Notes: generated by a model from the letters alone, not told the origin. A stretch of DNA of 64,000 bases from Halobaculum saliterrae (GCF_009831625.1 NZ_WUUS01000001.1:186301-250300), one strand, 5' to 3'. Positions 55,380-64,000 are shown, counted from the first letter of the stretch. Numbers and translations are program-made.

Positions 55380-55925
55380 TCACTCGACGCGGAACGTCGT
55401 TTTCCCCTCGGGTCGCTCTCGCTCGGTCGCGACGAACGCGCGTATCTCGTGGTCGCCGCGGTCGAGCGGCGACGAGCGAAGGCCGCGGTCGTCGCGACGG
55501 GTCACCCGGCCGTCCCACGTCCACTCGCGGGTCTTGCGCTCGCGGGCGCGAAACGAGAGCGTTCCCGACCCGCCGGGGTCGCGGCGGGGTTCCTCGCTGG
55601 CCTCCAGCGCGCCGTCCACCTCCCACCCCCACAGCCGACGCGACGGGGTCGTCACCGCGACCGGCACGGGGAGGCGGTTGCGAAGGACGACTCGCACCGA
55701 CACGGGATCTCCCGGCGCGTACACCTCGCGGTCGGTGTCGACGGCGATCGAGAGCCCGCGGGCGACCAGCGACGCCGGGAGGAGGGCGGCGACGGCGGCG
55801 CCGAGGTAGTCACGCGTCTCGTCGAAGCCGAGGCGATCGCCACCCTCTCGACTCCGCGGGGACTGTGGCACGGGCGTCGGAAGGGACGAGAGGCGAATGA
55901 GCGTGTCGGTTCCGTGCGATCGCAC
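55380..55925 (-). CDS. BsuPI-like (intracellular proteinase inhibitor) domain protein
   Basis: Up to 181 residues. After a short hydrophobic segment (AAVAALLPASLVARGL, about 43-58), a beta-sandwich-like domain reads VDTDREVYAPGDPVSVRVVLRNRLPVPVAV...LWGWEVDGA...REWTWDGRVTR. This is the pattern of BsuPI-type proteinase inhibitor domains. The only upstream start is GTG at 55923-55925; an internal GTG (about 55874) is an alternative. Beside a gamma-glutamyltransferase and peptide transporters, an effect on peptidase activity is plausible but unproven. Function uncertain. Confidence 0.55.
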   Translation of the reverse strand: MRSHGTDTLIRLSSLPTPVPQSPRSREGGDRLGFDETRDYLGAAVAALLPASLVARGLSIAVDTDREVYAPGDPVSVRVVLRNRLPVPVAVTTPSRRLWGWEVDGALEASEEPRRDPGGSGTLSFRARERKTREWTWDGRVTRRDDRGLRSSPLDRGDHEIRAFVATERERPEGKTTFRVE

Positions 55926-55965
55926 GACAGTTGCCCGTCGGCGGTCGGCGACCGTTCGGTGCCCT

Positions 55966-57603
55966 TCAGTACCCCTGCGCGTTGCCGTCCTTTCGAGGCT
56001 CGGTCGCGGCCGAGAGGACGCCGTCGGCGCTGCGGACGATCTGTGCCCCGCCGAACAGCGCCGGCGGGAGCGTCTTCACGTCGTGGCCCTTCCGGACCAA
56101 CTTCGCGGCCGTGTTGCCGTCGAACTGCGGCTCCAGCGCCAGGCTACCATCCTCCCGGTACCGCCACCGGGCGCTGTCAAGCGCCGCCTGCAGCGGCTGG
56201 CCGTAGTCGACGACGTTCGAGATCACCTGCACGTGCCCCTGCGGCTGCATGTACCCGCCCATCACGCCGAAGGCCGCCCAGTCGTCGGTGCCGTCGTCGT
56301 CGGGCGCGAAGTCCGCCAGCGCCGGGATCAGTGTGTGGAAGGGTCGCTTGCCGGGCGCAAGCGAGTTGGGGTGGTCCGGGTCCAGCGAGAACGACGACCC
56401 GCGGTTCTGCAGCGCGATCCCGGTGTCGCCGGCGACCAGCCCCGAGCCGAAGCCGGCGAACCGGGAGTTGATGAAGGAGACGACGTTGCCCTCGTCGTCG
56501 GCGACGCACAGCAGCACCGTGTCGGCGTCCTCGGCGTTGGCGTCGGGCACGCCGAAGCTCACGTCGTCGTTGCACTCCTCGCCGACCTCCTGTGCACGCG
56601 TTGCCGCCCACTCCTTGCTCGCGAGCGGCGGATGCTCCTCGAAGTCGGGGTCGGTGATGTAGCGGTGGCCGTCGTGGAACGCGAGCTTCAGCGCCTCCGA
56701 GAAGTAGTGGACGCGCTCGGGGGAGTCGTAGTCGTGCTCCCCGGCACCGAGCTCCTCGGCGACGTTCAGCGCCTCCAGCGCGATGAGCCCCTGGTTGTTC
56801 GGCGGGAGCTCGTACACCTCTGTCCCGTTGTACGTCGTCGAGACGGGGTCGGGGAACTCCGGCTCGAAGTCCGCGAGGTCGTCGGTCGTGAGGAAGCCGC
56901 CGTGTTCCTGGACCTCGGCGGCGATCTGCTCGCCGATCTCGCCCTCGTACACCACGTCGGCGCCCTCCTCGGCGATCCGTCGAAGCGACTCGCCCAGCCG
57001 GGGGAGCGTCACGTGTTGGCCCACGTCCGGCGCCTCGCCGTCGAAGAGGAACGCCTCGCGGGCGTGGTCCGTCTCGAACAGCTCCTCGCCGTGCTGCCAC
57101 TGCGCGGAGACGACCTCGGAGACCGGATAGCCGTCGATCGCGTACCGGATCGCCGGCCGGAGCAGCTCCGAGAGCGACTTCTCGCCGAACCGCTCGGCGG
57201 TGGCCTCCCACCCGCGGGCGGTGCCGGGGACCGTCACTGCGTGGGCACCCGTGGCTGGCATCTCGGCGTCGGCAGGGTCGACGTCCTCCTCGTCGGCGAC
57301 GGCCTCGCGGACGTTCTCGATCGTCGCCTCGGCCGGCGACGGGCCGCACGAGCGCATCGCGCCCACCTCGCCGTCGGCGGTGCGGTACAGCGCGAACACG
57401 TCGCCCCCGAGCCCCGTCGAGGTCGGTTCGACGACGTTCAACGCGGCGGCGGTCGCGACCGCCGCGTCGAAAGCGTTTCCGCCGTCCTCGAGCACGGAGA
57501 TCCCCGCCTGCGACGCGAGCGGCTGGCTCGTGGCCACGACGCCGCGCTGGCCGTACACCGTCGACCGGCGGGAGGAGAATCGATCGATATCAGGGTCCTG
57601 CAT
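55966..57603 (-). CDS. ggt: Gamma-glutamyltransferase family protein
   Basis: 545 residues of the Ntn-hydrolase GGT family, which cleaves or transfers gamma-glutamyl groups. VVATSQPLASQAGISVLEDGGNAFDAAVATAAALNVVEPTSTGLGGDVFALY is the N-terminal signature. Autoprocessing would free T362 (DADT362VLLCVADDEGNVVSFINS), the expected nucleophile. GVMGGYMQPQGHVQVISNVVDYG is the C-terminal signature. No signal peptide is present, so it is probably cytoplasmic, like YwrD-type enzymes. The ATG at 57601-57603 lies 40 bases from a TATA box shared with the divergent DUF1028 gene. It suits breakdown of imported gamma-glutamyl peptides. Confidence 0.92.
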   Translation of the reverse strand: MQDPDIDRFSSRRSTVYGQRGVVATSQPLASQAGISVLEDGGNAFDAAVATAAALNVVEPTSTGLGGDVFALYRTADGEVGAMRSCGPSPAEATIENVREAVADEEDVDPADAEMPATGAHAVTVPGTARGWEATAERFGEKSLSELLRPAIRYAIDGYPVSEVVSAQWQHGEELFETDHAREAFLFDGEAPDVGQHVTLPRLGESLRRIAEEGADVVYEGEIGEQIAAEVQEHGGFLTTDDLADFEPEFPDPVSTTYNGTEVYELPPNNQGLIALEALNVAEELGAGEHDYDSPERVHYFSEALKLAFHDGHRYITDPDFEEHPPLASKEWAATRAQEVGEECNDDVSFGVPDANAEDADTVLLCVADDEGNVVSFINSRFAGFGSGLVAGDTGIALQNRGSSFSLDPDHPNSLAPGKRPFHTLIPALADFAPDDDGTDDWAAFGVMGGYMQPQGHVQVISNVVDYGQPLQAALDSARWRYREDGSLALEPQFDGNTAAKLVRKGHDVKTLPPALFGGAQIVRSADGVLSAATEPRKDGNAQGY

Positions 57604-57642
57604 GTCCGACGAGTCGCCCCCGACGGCGGAAAAGGTGCCACC

Positions 57643-57653
57643 GTATATATTTG
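57643..57653. promoter_or_regulatory. Shared bidirectional TATA element between ggt and DUF1028 copy 2
   Basis: CGTATATATTT is nearly self-complementary and lies 40 bases from the ggt start on one side and about 38 bases from the DUF1028 start on the other. It is the only AT-rich element in the 87-base gap, so both genes probably use it. Confidence 0.65.
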
Positions 57654-57690
57654 GGAAACCGGTTTTGTTGGGGGCCTTACAGCCCATGGC

Positions 57691-58371
57691 ATGACGTTTT
57701 CACTGTGTGTTCGCGAGGAGACGCCCGCGGGACCGGCCTTCGGGGTCGGCGTCGCAACCGACGCCCCGGCGGTCGGCGCGCTCGCGCCGTACGCGAGCCA
57801 TCGAGGCGCGGTCAGCACCCAGAGCTTCGTCAACGTGCGCCTGGGTCGACGCGGGATCAGGCTGCTCGACGACGTCGGGGTGGAGACAGCTCTCCCGGGC
57901 CTCCTCGAACGCGACGACGATAGCGACATGCGACAGCTTCACGGCGTCGACGACGAGGGGGGAGCGTTCGCGTTCACCGGCGACAGCTGCGAGGGGTGGT
58001 GCGGTCACCTCGTGCGCGAGGAGGAAGGGGTCACGGCCGCGGGGAACATGCTCGCGAACGGTGACACGCTCGATGCCGCCGTCGACACGTTCCTCGACGG
58101 CGCCGCCGGCGCCTCGAACGACCCCGTCCCGGACGCGGATCTCGTCCCCCGGCTCATCGACGCGCTCGAGGCCGGCCGCGACGCCGGCGGCGACAAGCGC
58201 GGCCACAGCTCCGCGGCGGTGCTCGTGAAGGCGCCGAAGACGACCGCCTACCACGACCTCCGCGTCGACGAACACGACGACCCCATCGCGGAGATACGCC
58301 GAGTGTACGAGGCCGCCGAGGACGCCAGCGGCGATTTCACCGAGGAGAAGAAAGGGCGGATCTTCGACTGA
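57691..58371 (+). CDS. DUF1028 family protein (Ntn-hydrolase-like), copy 2
   Basis: 226 residues, paralogue of the protein at 32087. It starts MTFSLCVREETPAGPAFGVGVATDAPAVG, so the conserved Thr would become N-terminal after Met removal, as needed for an Ntn nucleophile. Shared motifs are STQSFVNVRLG, MRQLHGVDDEGGAFAFTGDSC, TAAGNMLAN and GGDKRGHSSAAVLV. It diverges from ggt and lies beside the locus 3 transporter, which suggests peptide or gamma-glutamyl hydrolysis. The nearby upstream ATG (57686) is out of frame and stops at once. Confidence 0.85.
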   Translation: MTFSLCVREETPAGPAFGVGVATDAPAVGALAPYASHRGAVSTQSFVNVRLGRRGIRLLDDVGVETALPGLLERDDDSDMRQLHGVDDEGGAFAFTGDSCEGWCGHLVREEEGVTAAGNMLANGDTLDAAVDTFLDGAAGASNDPVPDADLVPRLIDALEAGRDAGGDKRGHSSAAVLVKAPKTTAYHDLRVDEHDDPIAEIRRVYEAAEDASGDFTEEKKGRIFD

Positions 58372-58664
58372 CGACGCCGCTGCCGCGCTTCGACGACGGC
58401 GGGTCGGTGCCTCGATCGCGACGAACGTTTCCCACGGAGAGCGGGGCCAGCGTTCCCGATGACGTGGCCGGCCGCCGCGCGGTTCACGCGATTACACGGG
58501 AGCCGGTCGAGCGGAGCCCTCGACGCGGGCGATCGCGTCGCCTGCGGTCCCGTCCGTTCGCAACAACGGAGCCAAGCGGCGTCGAGCAGACGGGTCCGGA
58601 CGGGGCCGAACCCGCCCGGGACGACCGGAGCGTTCGAGAGGAATCGACGGCGTTCGGTCCGGGA
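58372..58664. other. Convergent intergenic region, 293 bases
   Basis: Between the DUF1028 copy 2 stop and the convergent dppF stop. It holds no credible ORF, RNA or TATA box; the open frames are Arg/Ser-rich and lack family features. No strong hairpin is evident. Confidence 0.5.
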
Positions 58665-60338
58665 TCAGTCGCCGACGCGCTCCTCGCCGGGCGCGTCGGG
58701 GTCGACCCGATGACAGGCGACGGTGGCGGCGTCGACGGTCTCGACGGTCCGCGGCGCCTCGTCGACGCAGGGGGAGGGGCACGTCTCTCGCAGCAGGGCC
58801 GCCGCGTCGTCGTCCTCGCCGGCGGCGACGAGCCGACCGGCCTCCCGGAGCGACTCGGTCACCCCGGCGGGGAACGCGTCGACGGCGCCCGGGAGCGCCG
58901 TCTCCAGCAGCCGGGCGGCGACGGTCTCGTCGGTGGCGGACGCGTCCGACTCGGCCTCGAGGCGGTCGCGGACCGCGTCGGGTTCGAGCTCGCCGCTCTC
59001 GACCCGCGTCCGGAACGAGAACGCCCGCCGGAACGACTCCTGGTCGCCGTCCCATCCCGCACCCGGAATGACCTCCGGGCATCGGGTGTGAAACCGACAG
59101 CCGGCCGGCGGGTCGATCGGTGAGGGGACCGACCCCCGGAGGACCGTCCGGTCGGATCGGTCGCCGGGGTCGATCCGGGGCACCGCCGACAGCAGCGACT
59201 TCGTGTACGGGTGGCGCGGCTCGGCGAACAGCTCGTCGACCGGCGCCGTCTCGACGATCTCGCCGAGGTACATCACCGCCACCCGGTCGGCCACCTGCCG
59301 GACGACCGAGAGGTCGTGGCTGATGAACAGCAGCGACAACCCCAGCTCCGTCTGCAGCTCCTCCAGCAGGTTGAGGATCTGCGCCTGCACGCTCACGTCG
59401 AGGGCGGAGACGGGCTCGTCGGCGACGATGAGATCCGGTTCCACCGCCAGCGCGCGAGCGATACCGACCCGCTGCTGCTGGCCACCGGAGAACTGACTCG
59501 GGTAGCGGTCGAGGTGCCCACGTTCGAGACCGACCCGCTCCAGCAGCGCCCCGGCACGGTAGCGGCGGAGGTCGGGAGTCGACGCGTCGACCGATATCCG
59601 GACCTCGTAGCCGTCGGCGGTGCGGTCGACGGTGGCCGCCAGCACCGCGCCGGCCTCGCCGAGATCGACCTCGATCCCCTCGCCGTCCGTGGCCGGACCC
59701 ACCTCCACGTCGACGGCGGCGACGCCCTCCACGCTCCCGACCGCCCGGTCGACGTCGTCGTCGACGCTCACCGCGACCGGCTCCGTCACCGCTCCGTCGA
59801 CGCGCACCTCGGCGGTCGTCGTCACGTCGGGGTCCGTCGACGGCTCGTCGTGGACCTCCATCGGTCCGATGACGATGTCGCCGACCGTCTTTCGCGGGTT
59901 CAGCGACGCCAGCGGGTCCTGAAACACCATCTGTAGGTGGCGACGGTACGGTCGCATCGCGGACCCGGAGAGGCCCGTGATCTCCTCGCCCCGGTACCGC
60001 ACCGTGCCGTCGGTCGGCCGATGGAGGTTCAACAGCGCCTGTCCCAGCGTGGACTTGCCGCAGCCGGACTCGCCCACGACCGCGAGCGTCTCCCCCTCGC
60101 GGACCTCCAGGTCGACGCCGTCGACGGCCTTCACCGTCCCGCCCGTGCCGAGCAGCCGGTCGAGGAAGCCGTCGGACTGCTCGAAGTGTTTCTCCAGTCC
60201 CTCAGCCGACAACACCGGATCCGCGTCGTCGGCCGCCCCGTCGTCGCCGGGCGTCGCCGCATCGCGGTCGACCGAGTCGGGATCCTCGGAGTCGGGATCC
60301 TCGCTCGGCTCCGCGCCGACGGGTGTGTCCGCGCTCAT
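58665..60338 (-). CDS. Peptide transporter ATPase DppF-type with insertion (locus 3)
   Basis: 557 residues. ABC motifs: GES90-GCGKST, Q-loop FQ140DPLASLNP, signature FSGGQ (283-287), [13 protein letters not shown] (303-315) and H341. Between the Q-loop and the signature there are about 144 residues instead of about 58. The extra segment (about 165-258) is Val/Asp-rich with alternating hydrophobics ([17 protein letters not shown]) and looks beta-stranded. The C-terminus also has an extension of about 95 residues between [10 protein letters not shown] and CPSPCVD. The first 40 residues are acidic linker. Its start overlaps the dppD stop by four bases. Confidence 0.92.
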   Translation of the reverse strand: MSADTPVGAEPSEDPDSEDPDSVDRDAATPGDDGAADDADPVLSAEGLEKHFEQSDGFLDRLLGTGGTVKAVDGVDLEVREGETLAVVGESGCGKSTLGQALLNLHRPTDGTVRYRGEEITGLSGSAMRPYRRHLQMVFQDPLASLNPRKTVGDIVIGPMEVHDEPSTDPDVTTTAEVRVDGAVTEPVAVSVDDDVDRAVGSVEGVAAVDVEVGPATDGEGIEVDLGEAGAVLAATVDRTADGYEVRISVDASTPDLRRYRAGALLERVGLERGHLDRYPSQFSGGQQQRVGIARALAVEPDLIVADEPVSALDVSVQAQILNLLEELQTELGLSLLFISHDLSVVRQVADRVAVMYLGEIVETAPVDELFAEPRHPYTKSLLSAVPRIDPGDRSDRTVLRGSVPSPIDPPAGCRFHTRCPEVIPGAGWDGDQESFRRAFSFRTRVESGELEPDAVRDRLEAESDASATDETVAARLLETALPGAVDAFPAGVTESLREAGRLVAAGEDDDAAALLRETCPSPCVDEAPRTVETVDAATVACHRVDPDAPGEERVGD

Positions 60339-61432
60339 AGTCGCTCACCGTCCGGACCGCGCCGTAGGCAGGCGGCCTCGTGGGTCCCGCCGTCGCCGGG
60401 AGCGTCCGAGTCGCCGACCGGGCGGAACTCCGGTTCGATCTCGAAACACTCCCGCTCGGCCTCGGGACACCGCGGTGCGAAGTGGCAGGCGTACGGAATG
60501 TCGATCAGGTCGGGGACGTTCCCCTGGATCGGTTGGAGGTCCCGATCCGGCTCGTCGAGTTGGGGCGTGCTGGCGATCAGTCCCTGGGTGTACGGATGTT
60601 GCGGATCGGCGAACAGCGCCTCGGTCTCGGCACGCTCGACGATCTCTCCGGCGTACATCACGTTGACCCGGTCACAGGTCTCGGCGACGACCGCGAGGTC
60701 GTGGGTTATCAGCAGGATGGACGTGTCGAACTCGTCCTTCAGCCCCTCCAGCTCCTCCAAGATCTGTGCCTGGATCGTCACGTCGAGCGCGGTCGTCGGC
60801 TCGTCGGCGACGAGCAGGTCCGGCTCACAGGACAGCGCCATCGCGATCATCGCGCGCTGACGCATGCCGCCGGAGAACTGATGCGGGAAGTCGGCGGCCC
60901 GCGCCTCGGGCTCGGGGATCTCCACGGCCTCCAGCATCTCGATCGCCCGGCGCCACGCGTCGCCGTTCTTCGCCGCGCCGACGATCTTCCGCTTCAGCTC
61001 GGCCGGGAGCGACACCGACTCGCCGACGTCCTGATGGAGGCGGACGGTCTCGGCGATCTGCTCGCCGACGGTCAGCGTCGGGTTCAGGCTGTTCATCGGG
61101 TCCTGAAACACCATCGAGATCCGACCGCCGCGAACCGCCTGGCGTCGGGCGTCCGACATCGCGAGCAGCGACTCGCCGTCGAAGCGCACGTCCCCCTCGA
61201 CGATCTCGCCCGGCTCCTCGACGATCCCGACGACGCTCTCGGCGAGGACCGACTTGCCGGAGCCGGACTCGCCGACGAGCCCGACGATCTCGCCGGACTC
61301 GATCGTCAGGTCGACGCCGTCGACCGCCCGCACCACGCCCCGGTCGGTCGGGAACTGCGTGTGGAGGTTCTCGACCTCCAACACCGGGTCGCCGCCGTCG
61401 TCGCGCTCGGCGGCGACATCGATCGTGGCCAT
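60335..61432 (-). CDS. Peptide transporter ATPase DppD-type (locus 3)
   Basis: 365 residues. Motifs [40 protein letters not shown] and ITHDLAVV are intact. The C-terminus has [14 protein letters not shown]...C. A segment of about 20 residues before the signature ([20 protein letters not shown]) is slightly longer than in locus 2. Two-base gap after dppC, four-base overlap with dppF. Confidence 0.93.
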   Translation of the reverse strand: MATIDVAAERDDGGDPVLEVENLHTQFPTDRGVVRAVDGVDLTIESGEIVGLVGESGSGKSVLAESVVGIVEEPGEIVEGDVRFDGESLLAMSDARRQAVRGGRISMVFQDPMNSLNPTLTVGEQIAETVRLHQDVGESVSLPAELKRKIVGAAKNGDAWRRAIEMLEAVEIPEPEARAADFPHQFSGGMRQRAMIAMALSCEPDLLVADEPTTALDVTIQAQILEELEGLKDEFDTSILLITHDLAVVAETCDRVNVMYAGEIVERAETEALFADPQHPYTQGLIASTPQLDEPDRDLQPIQGNVPDLIDIPYACHFAPRCPEAERECFEIEPEFRPVGDSDAPGDGGTHEAACLRRGPDGERL

Positions 61433-61433
61433 C

Positions 61434-62474
61434 TCAGTTCACCTCGCCCTCGGAGATGTCGAAGGCGTCGCGCAGGCCGTCTCCCACCGTGTTGAACGCG
61501 AGCACGGTGAACATGATCGCCAACCCGGGCATCACGGATATCCACCACGCCTGCGAGACGAACTGGCGGCCGTCGGAGATCAACAGTCCCCACGTCGGCG
61601 TCGTCGGTTTGACCCCGAGACCGAGGAACGAGAGCCCCGCCTCCGCGAGGATCGCGAACGGGATCATCAGCGTCGCCTGCACGATCAGCGGCGCGACCGC
61701 GTTGGGAAGCATCTCCTTGAACATGATGCGCGCGTCGCCCATGCCGACGGCGCGGGCGGCGGTGATGTACTCCTCCTCGCGTATCGACAGCACCTCGCCG
61801 CGGATGATCCGGGCGAAGTCGTCGATGAACGCGATCCCGATGGCGACCACGACGTTCAGCCACCCGAGGCCGCCCATCACGGCGATGATGCCGACCCCGA
61901 GGATGATCGTCGGGAACGCCCACTGGAAGTCGATGTAGCGCATGATCACCGAGTCGACCCAGCCGCCGTAGAACCCGGCGAGGATGCCGAGGGTGGTCCC
62001 CACGGTGAACGCGAACGCAACGGTCGCCAGGGCGACCCCCATCGAGATCCGCGCCCCGTAGATGATCCGGGTGAGGATGTCGTGGCCGAAGGAGTCGGTG
62101 CCGAGGTAGTGCGTCACCGTCTCGGTCGTCCCGTCGCCGTCGACGTCGGCCGTCGACTGGCCCATCGGCTCCTGCATGAAGCCGAACTGTTGTTCCGGCC
62201 CGTACGGCGCGACGTACGGGGCGAAGACGGCGACGAGCACGAGCGCCACGATGGTGACCGCCCCGGCGAGCGCCAGCTTGTTGTCGGTCAGCGCCTCGAC
62301 GATCCGCTCGCCGGTCGACCGGTGGGCCGTGACGCGCTCGCCAGTCTCGTACTCCTGAGGCACCTCTCCGACGCCGAACTCGCCGGTGTTGCGAGCGTAC
62401 GCGGGAGTTCCCCCGTCCGGGCGCGCCGCGTCGTCCGCCTCGGTGTCGGCCGACGCGTCGGTCGCGTCGGTCAC
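61434..62474 (-). CDS. Peptide ABC transporter permease DppC-type (locus 3)
   Basis: 346 residues. A long acidic cytoplasmic N-terminus (about 65 residues with YARNTGEFGVGEVPQEYETGERV) precedes the first helix (KLALAGAVTIVALVLVAVFAPYVAP). The HYLGTDSFGHDILTRIIYGARI segment and the EAA loop EEEYITAARAVGMGDARIMFKEMLPNAVAPLIV are canonical. The start is GTG at 62472-62474, overlapping the dppB stop by four bases (GTGA). Confidence 0.92.
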   Translation of the reverse strand: MTDATDASADTEADDAARPDGGTPAYARNTGEFGVGEVPQEYETGERVTAHRSTGERIVEALTDNKLALAGAVTIVALVLVAVFAPYVAPYGPEQQFGFMQEPMGQSTADVDGDGTTETVTHYLGTDSFGHDILTRIIYGARISMGVALATVAFAFTVGTTLGILAGFYGGWVDSVIMRYIDFQWAFPTIILGVGIIAVMGGLGWLNVVVAIGIAFIDDFARIIRGEVLSIREEEYITAARAVGMGDARIMFKEMLPNAVAPLIVQATLMIPFAILAEAGLSFLGLGVKPTTPTWGLLISDGRQFVSQAWWISVMPGLAIMFTVLAFNTVGDGLRDAFDISEGEVN

Positions 62475-63427
62475 GCCTGTTCACCTCCGTACCTGACCCG
62501 CGGATCGATCGCGGTGTATGCGATGTCGACGAGGAGATTCATGAAGACGAATATGCCGGATATCAGCAGGATGGCCACCTGCGTCACCGGGTAGTTGCGC
62601 TCCAGGATCGAGTCGACGAGCAGTCGCCCGAGCCCCTGGATGCCGAAGACGATCTCGACCGTGACGGTTCCCCCCAAGACCAGCGCGAGCTGGATGCCGG
62701 CGATCGTGACGACCGGCATGAGGGCGTTCTGCATCGCGTGTTTGTACAGCCGGACGCTGTCGCCGACGCCCTTCGCGCGGGCGGTCCGCATGTACTGCTC
62801 GTCGAGCGTCTCGATGAGCGACGAGCGCATCATCCGGGTGACGCCGGCCGCGTACGGGAGGCCGACGGCGATGCCCGGGAGGACGATCCCGCGCAGCCAC
62901 GGCACGACGCCCTCCGAGATGTTCGTGTAGCCGACGACGGGGAACCAGCCCAGCCAGACGCCGAAGACGACGGCCAGCAGGATCCCGACGAAGAACGCCG
63001 GCATAGAGATGCCCAGGAACGCCGCGATCGTGGCGGCGTAGTCGGCCGGCTCGTTGCGGCGGGTCGCCCCGATGACGCCGGCGGGGATCGCGACCAACAG
63101 TCCGAGCGTGACGCCGAAGGCGGCGATCGAGAGCGTCTTCGGGACCGCCTGGGCGACGAGCGTGCCGACGGCCTCGCTCGAGGTGATGCTGGTGCCGAAA
63201 TCGCCGACCAGCAGGTCCGTCATCCACTCGACGTACTGGACCGCCAGCGGCTCGTCGAGCCCGAGGTCCTCTCGCAGGCGCGCGACGGCCTCCTCCGTCG
63301 CCTCCTGACCGAGCATCCCTCTGACGGGGCCGCCCGGAACGGCCCGAAGCCCGAAGAACACCGTCGTGGCGACCATCCACATGACGAGGACGGCGTGTGC
63401 GACCCGTTTCGTGATGTACCGCCACAT
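62471..63427 (-). CDS. Peptide ABC transporter permease DppB-type (locus 3)
   Basis: 318 residues, six helices. It begins MWRYITKRVAHAVLVMWMVATTVFFGLRAVPGGPVRGMLG. Its EAA loop is DEQYMRTARAKGVGDSVRLYKHAMQNALMPVVTI. The ATG at 63425-63427 follows the binding-protein stop by three bases, so binding protein and permeases are one operon here, unlike locus 2. Confidence 0.92.
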   Translation of the reverse strand: MWRYITKRVAHAVLVMWMVATTVFFGLRAVPGGPVRGMLGQEATEEAVARLREDLGLDEPLAVQYVEWMTDLLVGDFGTSITSSEAVGTLVAQAVPKTLSIAAFGVTLGLLVAIPAGVIGATRRNEPADYAATIAAFLGISMPAFFVGILLAVVFGVWLGWFPVVGYTNISEGVVPWLRGIVLPGIAVGLPYAAGVTRMMRSSLIETLDEQYMRTARAKGVGDSVRLYKHAMQNALMPVVTIAGIQLALVLGGTVTVEIVFGIQGLGRLLVDSILERNYPVTQVAILLISGIFVFMNLLVDIAYTAIDPRVRYGGEQA

Positions 63428-63430
63428 GAG

Positions 63431-64000
63431 CTACTCGTCGAGGTAGACCGTGTGGAAGTTGCGGAGACCGGGGATGTGGTTGAACCCCTTCACCTCGTTT
63501 CGGACGCCCGCGATGTCGTCCTGGTGGACCAGGTACGCGTGGGGGACGTCCTCGATGAGCTGGTCCTCGATGTCGTGGAGGATCCCCTTGCGCTCCTCCC
63601 GGTCCATCGTGCTGCGCTGCTCGGCCAGCATGTCGTGGACCTCCTGGCTCTCGTAGTCGACCCAGTTCCACACCCCGCCCTCGTCGGGGAGCCGGTAGAA
63701 GTTCCACAGCCCCTGTTCGGGGTCGGGATCGATGATGCTCCCGGAGATCGTCACGTCGTAATCGAGCTCCGCGTAGCGGCTCCAGTACGTCGAGGAGGTC
63801 ACCTGGTCGATATCGACGTCGAACCCGGCGCTGTTGAGCTGCTGGCGCATCGCCTTCGCCGCACGGAGGTTTCCGGAGTTGGCCAGGATCGAGAAACTGG
63901 CGCCCTCCGCGCCGCTCGACTCGAGGAGTTCCTGCGCCTCCTCCGGGGCGTGCGCCTGCGTGTCCGGCTTGTCTTCGCGCCACGCCCAGGCGGTTCCCTT
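63431..64000 (-). CDS. Peptide ABC transporter substrate-binding protein, C-terminal part (locus 3)
   Basis: The last 189 residues of an SBP family 5 protein; the start lies beyond the right edge. AREDKP-like helices lead to AKAMRQQLNSAGFDVDIDQVTSSTYWSRYAELDYDVTISGSIIDPDPEQGLWNFYRL and LHDIEDQLIEDVPHAYLVHQDDIAGVRNEVKGF, the usual C-terminal lobe. It is the first visible gene of the locus 3 operon. Confidence 0.9.
   Translation of the reverse strand, partial: KGTAWAWREDKPDTQAHAPEEAQELLESSGAEGASFSILANSGNLRAAKAMRQQLNSAGFDVDIDQVTSSTYWSRYAELDYDVTISGSIIDPDPEQGLWNFYRLPDEGGVWNWVDYESQEVHDMLAEQRSTMDREERKGILHDIEDQLIEDVPHAYLVHQDDIAGVRNEVKGFNHIPGLRNFHTVYLDE

Noticed and set aside
1-64000. CRISPR arrays, insertion sequences, integrases or prophage genes
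   Set aside because: No spaced direct repeats, transposase or recombinase motifs, and no terminal inverted repeats were seen. The single tRNA shows no adjacent partial 3' copy that would mark an attachment site.

Overview
The window looks like chromosomal DNA of a halophilic archaeon (class Halobacteria). Almost every reading frame is GC-rich with Asp/Glu-rich, Lys-poor products. Promoters, where visible, are archaeal TATA boxes about 25-30 bases from the start of leaderless or short-leader genes. Secreted proteins carry twin-arginine signals. The gene content is archaeal: archaeosine enzymes ArcS and TgtA, TrmY, the F420 cofactor enzyme CofH, an archaellin, and many tiny zinc-finger or membrane proteins. 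I cannot name the genus from sequence alone.

Layout. 0-6 kb: purine synthesis (purQ cut by the window edge, purS, purC) with purU, a GlcD-type FAD oxidase and cofH. 6-7.4 kb: small conserved haloarchaeal proteins. 7.6-13 kb: a minus-strand operon for an exported molybdenum formate dehydrogenase (catalytic subunit, four-cluster ferredoxin subunit, two membrane subunits). Divergent from it is a large HdrA/MvhD-like multi-cluster iron-sulfur protein followed by a TorD-type chaperone. 16-20.6 kb: tiny membrane and zinc-ribbon proteins and a degenerate DyP-like Tat protein. 20.6-24 kb: an aldehyde:ferredoxin oxidoreductase homologue that has lost its iron-sulfur ligands, then mobA and a yqeC-like gene, so 7.6-24 kb is a neighbourhood of Mo/W enzymes and their maturation factors. 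24-26.5 kb: a peroxiredoxin and a PAS histidine kinase.

26.5-38.6 kb: hydantoinase/5-oxoprolinase subunits (hyuB, hyuA), an amidase, and the first of three Opp/Dpp-type peptide ABC transporters, led by a DUF1028 gene. 38.6-48.9 kb: ArcS and TgtA, a CPBP protease, a NUDIX hydrolase, an arylsulfotransferase-like protein, a P-loop kinase, an isolated archaellin, a Tat protein with a GPPDDA repeat and acidic tail, tRNA-Pro(CGG) and TrmY. 49.0-55.3 kb: the second peptide transporter. 55.4-58.4 kb: a BsuPI-like protein, a gamma-glutamyltransferase and a second DUF1028 gene, the last two diverging from a shared TATA. 58.7-64 kb: the third peptide transporter on the minus strand, whose binding protein runs off the right edge.

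How the genes may work together. From 26 to 64 kb, three peptide importers are interleaved with gamma-glutamyltransferase, 5-oxoprolinase-type subunits, an amidase and two Ntn-fold DUF1028 proteins. This suggests a module for taking up and dismantling gamma-glutamyl, cyclic or modified peptides; that is an inference from neighbourhood. The least ordinary features are the AOR homologue without cluster cysteines, the formate dehydrogenase facing a stand-alone HdrA/MvhD-like protein, the roughly 90-residue insertion inside a DppF ATPase domain, and the DUF1028 pair tied to peptide transport.
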